From Oscillospiraceae bacterium (GTDB lineage: Bacteria > Bacillota_A > Clostridia > Oscillospirales > Ruminococcaceae): a stretch of 64,000 nucleotides of DNA. This document shows positions 19,072 to 27,213 of the stretch, piece after piece. The stretch's first letter is position 1. Every line of letters begins with the position of its first letter. Below the pieces are notes generated by a model. It was not told the DNA's origin, searched no databases, and was given only the letters and a program-made list of their open reading frames with translations. The translations under genes and the position numbers were made by a program. The stretch spans positions 1 through 64,000 of the forward strand of contig JAGAJA010000073.1 in the NCBI GenBank assembly GCA_017829075.1, in the 5' to 3' direction.

Positions 19072-19911
19072 TTAAATGATTAAAACAGGTTGAAGATTTA
19101 TAAATCGGGTATTCTTTTTTCGACTACCCCATTTTTTACAAAGAAAAACCGCAGCATTTTTCGTGCTGCGGAGGATATTCCTGATAAAGTCTGCAACGCT
19201 GGTACTCCTGAACAAGTGCCGCATAACCCGGATAAATGAAAACGCTGGTTTGCCTTGAAGCGAATCCTCGACCGCACACTTGCTCTCATAGCAGAGCACA
19301 CCTGAGTTGACGATGATCCGGAACGTTTCTGCCCTGCGTGTTCCTCGTCTGTGCCGCAGCAAGTGGGATATGTATATCCGGTTATATCCGTAATCACCTT
19401 CACGGCGGACGTACTGCTGCTTGGCGATATAGCCTTGTTCAGTCAGTTCCTTGTTGCAGGATACGATAGTTCCCCGCGCCATGCCGGACAACTCCTGTAT
19501 CATTGAGAGAGACAGCAGGCAGCGTCCTTCATCATTTGCGTGAATGCAATACAGCATAAGCAGGCGCAGACAGCTTTTGGGCAGCTCGACCGCCGAAACA
19601 GGCACAAGCACATATTTTTTCGGTGCCGATACAGCTTCAGAAAGAACATATGCGTTACATTTCTGGCGGTTATCCTTGAAACGCTGAATGCGCTCTGTGA
19701 CTGCGCCTATTGCGTACAGTTCGTTGACGATTCTGGTTATGTTGGTGAGCTTGGTGCGTTCAGCTATCCGGGCATTTGAGATCACGGCGGTGCTGCTTCC
19801 GCTGGCTTGCGCAATAGAAGCAAGGAGAAACAGAACTTTGACTGCGCCGGCGGACAGGTCTTTATTTATAAAGTCCTCGTTTACTCTGACGAATTGTCTG
19901 TTCTGTTTCAT
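19072..19911 (-). CDS. Winged-helix DNA-binding protein (possible replication initiator)
   Basis: 279 aa. The first 100 residues form a winged helix (LSAGAVKVLFLLASIAQASG, ARIAERTKLTNITRIVNELYAIGAV). A second helix-turn-helix lies near 135-180 (LSLSMIQELSGMARGTIVSCNKELTEQGYI). Two tandem winged helices are typical of plasmid/element replication initiators of the RepA/RepB type, which would fit an element with a relaxase. The last 90 residues are basic and less conserved-looking. Sits between the TadZ-like and the coiled-coil genes. Confidence 0.6.
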   Translation of the reverse strand: MKQNRQFVRVNEDFINKDLSAGAVKVLFLLASIAQASGSSTAVISNARIAERTKLTNITRIVNELYAIGAVTERIQRFKDNRQKCNAYVLSEAVSAPKKYVLVPVSAVELPKSCLRLLMLYCIHANDEGRCLLSLSMIQELSGMARGTIVSCNKELTEQGYIAKQQYVRREGDYGYNRIYISHLLRHRRGTRRAETFRIIVNSGVLCYESKCAVEDSLQGKPAFSFIRVMRHLFRSTSVADFIRNILRSTKNAAVFLCKKWGSRKKNTRFINLQPVLII

Positions 19912-19929
19912 GTTGTTCGCTCCATGTTT

Positions 19930-21042
19930 TTATTTTTCGGCTGAAAATTCGGTTTCTTCTATCGGGGAGTCTGCCCATTCAGCAAAATCATTGTCGAAGA
20001 TTTCTTCGTATTTTCCTATCTCAAACGGATCTGGCTCAAAGGGCAGGCAGATCACATCGTTCAGGTTGACCGAGAGAATTCCTCTGTATTTCTCAATAGT
20101 GGCTTCATCGGAGAAGTTGACAACAACAGAGTAGTTCACTTTGTTGAGGTCTGTCTGAGCGTCATAGATCATCGGCAGCTCATTCCATGATGTGCCTCCG
20201 ACAACATATATTTTGTCGAAACCAGTGAAATCAAGCATTGAGGTCTGTCTATTGCCAAAGTCGTATATTTCCGCATTGTAGACCTTTTCAGTATCGGTTT
20301 CCGCAGCGCAGGCGTCAATGCTGCCGTTAATGGTGTACACGCCGTTCATAACGTTGATCTCATGGAATTCCTTCATCATTTCCAGCTGCTCAATACCATG
20401 GTTGTTTGTGCAAACAACAACACTTTCACCATCACGACTGTGGAAGTATTCCGCAAGCCGCAGTGCAAAAGTAGTCGTTCCGATACGGCTCTGCGCACCG
20501 ACAACTGCGATATGCAACTCTGCCTGTGAGAAACGGGGCTTCTCTTTTTCCTTTTCAGCAATGAGAGCAGCTTCACGGGCTTCTGCAAAAGCGTCAAATG
20601 TATTATCAAACCTCCGCCATTTCTGCTTGGACAAGCCGGAAGTAAGGCACTCCTTGAGATCCTCCATCATTTTGGCAATATTGGTCTTATCGTCAACATC
20701 GGGATAATTTGCCACGATGTTCGTAAATCCGCTGTGTACCAGCTTGTCAAGGAAGCTGTCACCGGGATAGAACTGGTCGGCGTAGATAACGATATTAGCG
20801 TTGTCTTTCTGATAGGTTATTCCCTCGCAGAGGGAGATGAATTCATCGTCCTTTTCCTGAAACGCCGAAACGTCAAGGACATAATGCGACTGATAGAAGC
20901 AGTTCTTCAGATCGCTCTTGATGAATAGAGAAAGCGACCAATCATCGCCGGACATTTCACGGGGAGTTGCACCGATTTCAGCACAAATCTTACGGAGTAT
21001 GCCTGCGTTTTCCTTGCGGGCAATGAGTAATGGGTTTATCAT
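19930..21042 (-). CDS. TadZ/CpaE-like ParA-superfamily ATPase
   Basis: 370 aa. The N-terminal ~150 residues are receiver-like and degenerate; the C-terminal part is a ParA/MinD fold with a deviant P-loop, VVGAQSRIGTTTFALRLAEYF, near residue 180, where the canonical KGG and GK lysines are replaced. TadZ/CpaE proteins localise type IV/Tad pilus machinery. The element also has TadC-like and DUF4320 genes on the other strand at 28.6-30.4 kb, which supports the link. Altered P-loop means ATP hydrolysis is doubtful. Confidence 0.65.
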   Translation of the reverse strand: MINPLLIARKENAGILRKICAEIGATPREMSGDDWSLSLFIKSDLKNCFYQSHYVLDVSAFQEKDDEFISLCEGITYQKDNANIVIYADQFYPGDSFLDKLVHSGFTNIVANYPDVDDKTNIAKMMEDLKECLTSGLSKQKWRRFDNTFDAFAEAREAALIAEKEKEKPRFSQAELHIAVVGAQSRIGTTTFALRLAEYFHSRDGESVVVCTNNHGIEQLEMMKEFHEINVMNGVYTINGSIDACAAETDTEKVYNAEIYDFGNRQTSMLDFTGFDKIYVVGGTSWNELPMIYDAQTDLNKVNYSVVVNFSDEATIEKYRGILSVNLNDVICLPFEPDPFEIGKYEEIFDNDFAEWADSPIEETEFSAEK

Positions 21043-21067
21043 GGTTATCTTTTCCTTTCATTTGATT

Positions 21068-21622
21068 TTACATATCCCAATCCTCATCCTCTGAGGCTTG
21101 GGCGGCTTCACGTATAATTTCAGAAAAACGGCTCACTATGGTGTCAGCAGAGATTTCATTTTCAATGATATCTCCCTGCCAGAGAGTTCCGATTAGTCCC
21201 TTGTGATTTATATTGTTTTTGCATTTTATAGCTGTTCCGCCGTTTGTTTCCCATTCTTCAAGATTTTTGTTATAATCGTCCCAAAGGATATCGTCAGCAC
21301 CGATACAGCCGGGAATGTATTCTGCTTTCGGTATACCCATGCGTGTAAATATTCTGTGTTCCCGGTCAATAGCAGGACAGTGCCTGTCAAGCCATTGATG
21401 TTTCTCATCGCAGCAATACGGCGGCTCACCGTCAACTGCGGCTGACAGAATGAAAACCTCATACTCTCCGTTTGCTTCTTCAGCAAGTCGGTTTGCTGCT
21501 TTTACTGCCTGCTCAAAAGGCTTCAATCCACTGAAAAACCCCTTTTCAAACATACGCTCAAGGTACTGCACCTCATCGTGAAACCTTGCCAAAGTTCCGT
21601 CCATGTCTATAAATAGTCGCAT
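21068..21622 (-). CDS. HAD-family 5'(3')-deoxyribonucleotidase-like protein
   Basis: 184 aa. HAD motif I is FIDMDGTLARF at the N-terminus (nucleophile Asp and acid Asp), followed by YEVFILSAAVDG (motif II Ser) and IGADDILWDDYNKNLEEW (motif IV acidic residues). This is the NT5C/YorS-like nucleotidase pattern. Start at ATG 21622 because AAGGAGG precedes it; a longer frame starting upstream lacks a site. C-terminus is acidic, SEDEDWDM. Common as cargo in conjugative elements; role there unclear. Confidence 0.75.
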   Translation of the reverse strand: MRLFIDMDGTLARFHDEVQYLERMFEKGFFSGLKPFEQAVKAANRLAEEANGEYEVFILSAAVDGEPPYCCDEKHQWLDRHCPAIDREHRIFTRMGIPKAEYIPGCIGADDILWDDYNKNLEEWETNGGTAIKCKNNINHKGLIGTLWQGDIIENEISADTIVSRFSEIIREAAQASEDEDWDM

Positions 21623-21632
21623 AAAGCCCTCC

Positions 21633-23312
21633 TTAATCAAGCTCGATTGCTTTAATAGTATCAAATAATTCGTCGCTCATACCAGTTCGGAATCCCTTGA
21701 ACCAGAGCCGGGGATTTGCAACAACGCCGATATTCTTCACGCTGGGACCGCCGTATGTATGAACACCCTGCGGCGGTTCTGGATAGGAAGCTTCTCCGGA
21801 CATGAAGTAGGTCTTAATGCCCACATGCGGCACACATTCGTCACGGTTAAGAGAATGCCGCCACAGTCCTCCGTCATACTGGTCACTGTAATAACCGTCA
21901 TGAGAATAGCCGACAATGAGATTATCGCTTATATCGTAAATTGAACTGCCGATGTCATAATCCTCAAACTCCACCTCGCTCAGGCAGGTGAACTCCAGAA
22001 ACAGTGTTATAGTTCCTGTATTACCCACACCATTGATTGATGGGAACGGAAATCCATAGTCGTCCTCAAATTGATTTGTATCAATGATGTAGGCGATAGT
22101 GACAGCGCTCTGGTTGAATACCCTTGATTCGGTTTCGCTGGCAATATCCTGCTCGTCCATGTTCCAGACATCGTATATGAACGCGTCCTGAATACAGTCG
22201 CCGCAGCCGAGCAGATCAGCGTGAATTGCTGTCTTTCCGGTCAGCTCAAGGGTTATTCCTTTTTCGGGAACTCCCATGTCTTTTGAGCCATATGTGTACT
22301 GGTGTATTTCAGAAACGTCACCGCACTGCGATAAAATACCGTTACCGCCCGGAGCAAGACTGGAGCTGCTGACCGGAAGCTCAAAAAATCCCTCAAAATA
22401 CACAAACAATGCAAGCTGAACCATATTATCAAGTGAAATAGTCCATTCGATTTGTGGGATTTCAGCGTCCGTCAGAGCCTTCTCTATTGCCGACTGAGTT
22501 TCCTCAACGTATTCCCACAGCTTTTCGTCGATTGCAAAAATATCTTTCCAAACGTCCGAACCGACTGTTTCCAGCGTGATGGACAGCTTATCATCAGTGC
22601 GCTCTGTTTCGATTTTTACAGCGCCGTCCATGTTTGCGTCCTCCATGATAGTTTTCAGGTTGGACACCTCAAAAAGATTGAGGTTTATTGCCCCCTTCCC
22701 GTTAATAATACTCCCCCATGAGCTTTCGATATACTCCTGTGCAGCTTCAGATGTTTCGGGAATACCGCCTACTCCATCGGCTATCTGGCTGTCTATATCC
22801 TCCGCAGCTTGTTTTTCGGTTACCTGCAGGAGAAATTCACGTGTCTGACGTATATGGTACATGGCAAGGAATTCCGGCAGATATATCTCGCCGCCGCCAA
22901 TACAGGTGTATTCGACCGTCTGGGAACTGCCGTCAGCTGCAGTTACAATAAGCGTCTGGCGGTCAGCCGGCTTTCCGTCAACCTCGATCTTTTCAAAGGT
23001 GTAGCTATATGTTGGCATTTGCTCCATTGCACGGTTGTAGAGGAATATTTTCAGATTGTCGCTGTAATCGGAAATATTGTCAATTCCAGTGTCATCAGTG
23101 AATCGGATATTGCTGATTTCCGAAAAAGAAAGGTCTGTATCATATTCCACAATGTAGCTGTCGAAAGCCTCCTGTGATTTTATTGCACGGAGCTGCTCCG
23201 CATAGTTCAGCATGATATTCTGCGCTTGCTCGATCTCGCTCTCATCATAGAGAATACGTTCCAATTTGTTGCGTTCGCTATTATTGCCGGCTTCGGTATA
23301 CTCCTTACTCAT
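21633..23312 (-). CDS. Large element-borne protein of unknown function
   Basis: About 559 aa from ATG 23312 (AGGA nine bases upstream). I do not recognise the family. Pieces such as YEYTCIGGGEIYLPEF, NGKGAINLNLFEVSNL and WTISLDNMVQLALFVYFEGFFELPV suggest a mixed alpha/beta secreted or membrane-associated protein; a short hydrophobic stretch, SVFILGLSL, lies just before the chosen start. The frame stays open upstream to a GTG at 23426, but that extension is encoded by two copies of the element palindrome (giving HGDAP), so the original N-terminus may have been replaced. First gene of the leftward operon. Confidence 0.6.
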   Translation of the reverse strand: MSKEYTEAGNNSERNKLERILYDESEIEQAQNIMLNYAEQLRAIKSQEAFDSYIVEYDTDLSFSEISNIRFTDDTGIDNISDYSDNLKIFLYNRAMEQMPTYSYTFEKIEVDGKPADRQTLIVTAADGSSQTVEYTCIGGGEIYLPEFLAMYHIRQTREFLLQVTEKQAAEDIDSQIADGVGGIPETSEAAQEYIESSWGSIINGKGAINLNLFEVSNLKTIMEDANMDGAVKIETERTDDKLSITLETVGSDVWKDIFAIDEKLWEYVEETQSAIEKALTDAEIPQIEWTISLDNMVQLALFVYFEGFFELPVSSSSLAPGGNGILSQCGDVSEIHQYTYGSKDMGVPEKGITLELTGKTAIHADLLGCGDCIQDAFIYDVWNMDEQDIASETESRVFNQSAVTIAYIIDTNQFEDDYGFPFPSINGVGNTGTITLFLEFTCLSEVEFEDYDIGSSIYDISDNLIVGYSHDGYYSDQYDGGLWRHSLNRDECVPHVGIKTYFMSGEASYPEPPQGVHTYGGPSVKNIGVVANPRLWFKGFRTGMSDELFDTIKAIELD

Positions 23313-23367
23313 AAGCGAAAGTCCTAATATAAAAACGCTTTGCAATCTAAAGGTGCTTTTTCGGCGA

Positions 23368-23425
23368 GCTGCGTCACGATGAACCATCTGCTGAATAGAT
23401 GTTGGTGCATCACCGTGACGCACCA
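23368..23425. repeat. Twin element palindromes
   Basis: Degenerate copy near 23368-23388 (CTGCGTCACGATGAACCA) and a clean copy at 23403-23425 (TGGTGCaTCAC / GTGAcGCACCA). The pair lies at the 5' end of the 559-aa gene, in frame with it. Confidence 0.65.
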
Positions 23426-23581
23426 CCGAAAAAATTCTTTTTTCGGTAATTGCGCCGCCGTAGGCGGCTCCGTACTCTGTACGGCAGGAATAGTGCGGTG
23501 TACCGCACTACTGGACAGCGCAGCACCAAAGGTGCTGCCGTTAGTGTACCATTAAATCTGTAACACTAATTTTAGTGTTAC
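23426..23581. other. Array of six perfect hairpins, candidate oriT
   Basis: Six successive perfect inverted repeats with 2-4 nt loops: CCGAAAAAA/TTTTTTCGG (23426-23446), GCCGCC/GGCGGC (23454-23468), CCGTAC/GTACGG (23470-23484), TAGTGCGG/CCGCACTA (23491-23510), GCAGCACC/GGTGCTGC (23520-23538), GTAACACTAA/TTAGTGTTAC (23560-23581). They fill the divergent gap just upstream of the RHH and relaxase genes, the usual place of an origin of transfer. The last repeat is well placed as an operator for the RHH protein. Confidence 0.6.
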
Positions 23582-23611
23582 CCCAAATATGGTATTATGA
23601 AAGGAAACACA

Positions 23612-24073
23612 ATGGCAAGAAAAAATCCAGAACGCTCGGTTGTCCTACCACAGGACATGGCGGAAGCACTTGATAGGTATTCGTCTAAGAAAAGGATAAC
23701 TACATCACAGGCAATCAGGCAGTTTATCGAAAAGGGATTATCCATCGAAAGCTATGAGCAACACCAGACTGAAATCCGAAACTACATTCGCGAGGAAATC
23801 GAAACCGTTCTGCCGATAGTAATAAAGCCGTATATGGAACGACTTATAAAAATGCAGGCAGTCGCTACTCGTGTGTCGTCCGCTGCTTTGCAGTGTAACG
23901 TATCCGTGCTCGCTGAGAATTACATTGACTCAGCAACTCCGGAAGAAATACTTGCGAACGCTCTAAGGCTTTCTACCAGAATAACCAAGACCAAACCTAA
24001 ATCCGACGCTGAATATCTTGCAGAAGCTCGTGAGTGGTTGAGTGCGGATTTAGATAAACCGAACGATACATAA
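23612..24073 (+). CDS. Ribbon-helix-helix (CopG/MobC-like) accessory protein
   Basis: About 153 aa. N-terminal RHH fold: RSVVLPQDMAEALDRYSSKKRITTSQAIRQFIEKGL; the remainder is helical. Upstream of relaxases such proteins bind oriT as relaxosome accessory factors and repress their own promoter. Start at ATG 23612, preceded by AAAGGA; an in-frame ATG at 23597 lacks a site. The 22-bp palindrome at 23560-23581 is a likely binding site. Confidence 0.78.
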   Translation: MARKNPERSVVLPQDMAEALDRYSSKKRITTSQAIRQFIEKGLSIESYEQHQTEIRNYIREEIETVLPIVIKPYMERLIKMQAVATRVSSAALQCNVSVLAENYIDSATPEEILANALRLSTRITKTKPKSDAEYLAEAREWLSADLDKPNDT

Positions 24074-24076
24074 GCA

Positions 24077-24097
24077 GGTGGTTCACGGTGAAGCACC
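24077..24097. repeat. Element palindrome upstream of the relaxase gene
   Basis: GGTGGTTCA-CGG-TGAAGCACC with one mismatch, directly before the relaxase gene. It contains a GTG (24088) in frame with the relaxase. Confidence 0.7.
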
Positions 24098-24120
24098 CCC
24101 TAGAAAGCAAGGTGAATATT

Positions 24121-26025
24121 ATGCCCAAAATAATATATAAGCAGCAGCACGTTGGAGATAACGGTCGTAAATTCTCCGCTTCACGAAATGCTCATTATGT
24201 AAAGTACATTGGTGAGCGAGAGCACGTCCTAAAACCCTCACATGAAACCAATCTTGTCAAGTATATGGGAGAACGGGAACACGCTGCGAAGCGTATTAAC
24301 AAAATGGTTAAAGAGATCGAAAATGACGAACTTGTTACTTATGATGTTCAAAGCCACGGTAAAGCGGAGTATGATGTAAACATAACCAAAGCTTCTGAGG
24401 AAATGTTTACAGAGCCGGAAAATGGGCTTTTCGGAGTGATTAATGGGAAATACTCGGACAATTACAGCACAGCAGAAATGCAGAAATATGTCCGTAAAAT
24501 ATCCACGCCGCACCGGAATGTATTTCACAGTGTTTTCTCATTTACACCGGACAGCGCAGAAGAAGCTGGGCTGAGAACCCTCGACGAATGGGAAAGCTGG
24601 GTAAAATATCATATCAGCGATATTGCCAACGGCATGAACATGAAAATTGAAAATATTGAGTATCTTGCGGCTGTTCATCTCAAGGAGGGACAGCCGCATG
24701 TGCATATAATGTGGTGGGACAAATCACAGCAGGTGCTTATAAATAAAGTTGATCCTCTTGTATGCGATAAGATCCGTATTGATGTTATGAGAAGCACTTA
24801 CCGTTCCCTGTTCACCGAAATATACAATAAGGAAGAAATTATGCGTCGGAGCCTGCGAAAGCAGATCGGTGAATATACTCTCCAACACGTTATAAATGGT
24901 GCTGACGACAACTATGCTGCCAATATCGCGGCAGGAATATACCGTGTTTATCGTGTTCTTCCGCCAAAAGGTCAGTTAAAGTACAAGTTCATGAAATTGG
25001 AAAAAGCGGCAAAACAGGAGCTTGATAATCTGACTCACTATATCATTGATAATAATCCTGAATTCAAGGCGCAGTATGATGAAATATGTGAGCTTCGCTT
25101 AATGTATAATCAGCTGCTTCACAGTGAGGAATCCCGGTATGGCAACTTAAAAATCACTAAGTATATGGATCAGGTCAATGATAAGATCGAAAATGCTGTT
25201 GGAAATGAAATTCTTCGGATCATCAAGGCAGAGAAAAATGCCGGACACTTTGACAAAAGAAACTATCCTGATTTTGAACCACCCGAAGATAACCATGACA
25301 ATTGGCAGGAGGCACATGAAGAAAATGGGGTGTCTCACGGTGACGCACCCCCGAATTCCTTTATCCGGTGGTCAGCAAAATTTAAAGCAGCACGTAAAGC
25401 TGCTGATAACGGCGACATTCCTAAAGCGCTTGATCTGTATTCACAGGAAGCAGCCAAGGGTAATATCCTTGCAAAATATGAGATTGCCGACCTTCGCCGC
25501 AAGAAACTATGCGAGGGCAGTGAAACTGAGATTTTCCGTGAAGCTCTGAATGGTTTTCTGGAAATCGAACCAACGACAAGGCTGAAACCCTATGTGCAAT
25601 ATCGCATAGGCAGAATGTACTATGACGGTTACGGCACAGAACGGAATTTAAAGGAAGCATTTGACTGGCTGAAAAAATCAGCAGACGGAGGAAATCACCT
25701 TTCCGAATATATGATCGGAAAAATGTGTTTGTTTGACAAAGACCATCGTGATTTGGATACAGCCAAAAAGTATCTGACCGCCGCCGCTGACTCCGGCAAC
25801 CAATATGCACAGCAGCTACTTGATAATCAAACTGCATGGACGCAGACGCAGGTCGTTAAACTGATGGGTTCAATCGGGCGGCTTCTTTCTCAGAATGTTG
25901 AGAGCAGCAGAGCTGCCTTGCATGAATGCTCAGCAGCAGTGTTCGGCCGTGGAGATCTGAGCAAGGAGCAAATCCGCGAACTTCTTCTGAAAATGCAGGA
26001 CAAGGAAAACACCGCAGAAATGTAA
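24121..26025 (+). CDS. MobP/MobL-type relaxase with C-terminal Sel1 repeats
   Basis: 634 aa. The relaxase domain (residues ~1-330) has FHSVFSFTP and the HUH motif GQPHVHIMWWDK near residue 190, where two His bind the metal; the catalytic Tyr is probably N-terminal (KQQHVG...HYVKYIGERE region). It nicks oriT and leads the strand into the recipient. Residues ~420-570 are Sel1-like repeats (ALDLYSQEAAKGNILAKYEIA, YRIGRMYYDGYGTERNLKEA, AKKYLTAAADSGNQYAQQLL), likely protein-interaction modules. I chose ATG 24121 (AAGGTGA upstream) over GTG 24088. A palindrome at 25327 is inserted in frame between the two halves. Confidence 0.85.
   Translation: MPKIIYKQQHVGDNGRKFSASRNAHYVKYIGEREHVLKPSHETNLVKYMGEREHAAKRINKMVKEIENDELVTYDVQSHGKAEYDVNITKASEEMFTEPENGLFGVINGKYSDNYSTAEMQKYVRKISTPHRNVFHSVFSFTPDSAEEAGLRTLDEWESWVKYHISDIANGMNMKIENIEYLAAVHLKEGQPHVHIMWWDKSQQVLINKVDPLVCDKIRIDVMRSTYRSLFTEIYNKEEIMRRSLRKQIGEYTLQHVINGADDNYAANIAAGIYRVYRVLPPKGQLKYKFMKLEKAAKQELDNLTHYIIDNNPEFKAQYDEICELRLMYNQLLHSEESRYGNLKITKYMDQVNDKIENAVGNEILRIIKAEKNAGHFDKRNYPDFEPPEDNHDNWQEAHEENGVSHGDAPPNSFIRWSAKFKAARKAADNGDIPKALDLYSQEAAKGNILAKYEIADLRRKKLCEGSETEIFREALNGFLEIEPTTRLKPYVQYRIGRMYYDGYGTERNLKEAFDWLKKSADGGNHLSEYMIGKMCLFDKDHRDLDTAKKYLTAAADSGNQYAQQLLDNQTAWTQTQVVKLMGSIGRLLSQNVESSRAALHECSAAVFGRGDLSKEQIRELLLKMQDKENTAEM
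25327..25352. repeat. Element palindrome inside the relaxase coding sequence
   Basis: GGGGTGtcTCA-CGG-TGAcgCACCCC. It is in frame and encodes GVSHGDAPP in the linker between the relaxase and Sel1 parts. Confidence 0.75.
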
Positions 26026-26034
26026 CATCGTGAA

Positions 26035-26095
26035 CAGGTGCGTCATGATGAAACACCTACCCAGATTGAATGTTACTGCTTCACGATGAAGCACC
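26035..26095. repeat. 61-bp twin-palindrome unit, left of the toxin-antitoxin pair
   Basis: Two family palindromes joined by CTACCC...AATGTTACTG. A second 61-bp unit at 26916-26976 matches it at 47 of 61 positions in the same orientation. Confidence 0.75.
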
Positions 26096-26105
26096 GGCAT
26101 TCCTC

Positions 26106-26134
26106 TTGATTTTTGCATTATCCTGTGTTATAAT
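26106..26134 (+). promoter_or_regulatory. Promoter of the MNT/HEPN pair
   Basis: TTGATT (26106-26111), 17-bp spacer, TATAAT (26129-26134). Confidence 0.65.
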
Positions 26135-26208
26135 ATAAGTACAGAAATGCAGATAAACCGTTTCATGGTGAGGAACTCTATATTAAGATTTTGAAAGGGG
26201 CTGATTGT

Positions 26209-26523
26209 ATGAGAAAAATCTATACGATTGAAGAAATCCGAAATAAAGTCAGACCAATAGCTGAGAGATATGGCATAGATACGGTATGGCTGTTCGGTTC
26301 TTATGCTCGTGGAGAAGCCACTGAAAATAGCGATGTTGATTTGCTGGTTGGTTACAAAAAAGGCATGGGATTACAATTTTTCGGATTTGAAGCAGATCTT
26401 GAAGACGCGTTTGATGTTTCTTTAGATGTCCTTTCTGATGATGGAATTTATAATCCTGTCTTTCAGGAAAAGCATTCGAAGTTTATTAGAAATTTTGAAA
26501 GGGATCGGGTAAGGTTGATATGA
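26209..26523 (+). CDS. mntA: MNT-type nucleotidyltransferase antitoxin
   Basis: 104 aa minimal nucleotidyltransferase. The active-site motif GSYARGEATENSDVDLLV near residues 30-47 has the GSxARGE and DxD residues intact. MntA antitoxins neutralise HEPN toxins by adding AMP to the toxin tyrosine. Start ATG 26209 has AAAGGGG eight bases upstream. The ATGA overlap with the next gene fits a toxin-antitoxin pair. Confidence 0.88.
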   Translation: MRKIYTIEEIRNKVRPIAERYGIDTVWLFGSYARGEATENSDVDLLVGYKKGMGLQFFGFEADLEDAFDVSLDVLSDDGIYNPVFQEKHSKFIRNFERDRVRLI

Positions 26524-26909
26524 GCAATTATAGCGCGTTAGAGCATATGCTGGATCACTGTCTTGCCATTGAACAGTTCATGAATGACTTTGAATGCAAG
26601 AACGTTGAAGATTTTATCATGAACCGTATTCTTCATGACGCAGTTGTGATGAACCTTCTAGCAATCGGTGAGCTAACCACTCATATGTCAGATGATTTCA
26701 AGGCTTCATCCCGGGATAAGATAGATTGGAGATCACTTAAGCAGCTTAGAAATATCATTGCACACAGATATGGAGCAATCCAATTTGAAATCATTTGGAA
26801 TATCATAAACGATATTTTACCAGATATCAAGTCATTCTGTTCGGAGCAAATAAAAACAATGTCATCTGAATCAGAGGATGAGGGAGAGGACATTACTCCA
26901 GAGATCTGA
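26520..26909 (+). CDS. hepT: HEPN-domain (HepT-like) RNase toxin
   Basis: 129 aa all-helical HEPN protein (DUF86 type). The catalytic RxxxxH motif with its following tyrosine is RNIIAHRY near residue 80, the site that MntA AMPylates. GELTTHMSDDFK and the amphipathic helices fit HepT. The C-terminal tail is acidic (SESEDEGED) and extends past the usual domain. Cotranscribed with mntA; terminator at 26998. Likely stabilises the element or acts in abortive defence. Confidence 0.88.
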   Translation: MSNYSALEHMLDHCLAIEQFMNDFECKNVEDFIMNRILHDAVVMNLLAIGELTTHMSDDFKASSRDKIDWRSLKQLRNIIAHRYGAIQFEIIWNIINDILPDIKSFCSEQIKTMSSESEDEGEDITPEI

Positions 26910-26915
26910 CATAAT

Positions 26916-26976
26916 CAGGTGTTTCACGATGAAGCACCTACCCGCAGCAAATGTTACTGTCTCATGGTGAGGCACC
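26916..26976. repeat. 61-bp twin-palindrome unit, right of the toxin-antitoxin pair
   Basis: Second copy of the unit at 26035-26095, same orientation, so the toxin-antitoxin pair is bracketed by direct repeats. Confidence 0.75.
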
Positions 26977-26997
26977 CCTAAAAAAACAGAATAAACT

Positions 26998-27030
26998 CAG
27001 GCGCATTTAAGTAGTGCGCCTGTTTTATTA
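26998..27030 (+). terminator. Intrinsic terminator after hepT
   Basis: CAGGCGCA / TGCGCCTG stem followed by TTTTATTAT. Confidence 0.85.
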
Positions 27031-27132
27031 TCTAAATGTGCCGAAAAAAGAATTTGTTTTCTGACATTTTCAATTCGTCATATTACACAAAACGCAAGAA
27101 CAAGTTTGTATATAATTTAATGTGCAAACTAA

Positions 27133-27161
27133 TTGACACAAGGGGATTTTTGTGATATAAT
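27133..27161 (+). promoter_or_regulatory. Promoter of the Tad-like operon
   Basis: TTGACA (27133-27138), 17-bp spacer, TATAAT (27156-27161), then AAGGAGG before ATG 27214. Confidence 0.82.
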
Positions 27162-27213
27162 ATAATCAAGGAAAAGAGTATCACATAAACACCCACAGTA
27201 AGGAGGATCACAT

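Noticed and set aside
23426..23581. CRISPR array
   Set aside because: The hairpins have different sequences and no regular spacers; no cas genes are in the window.
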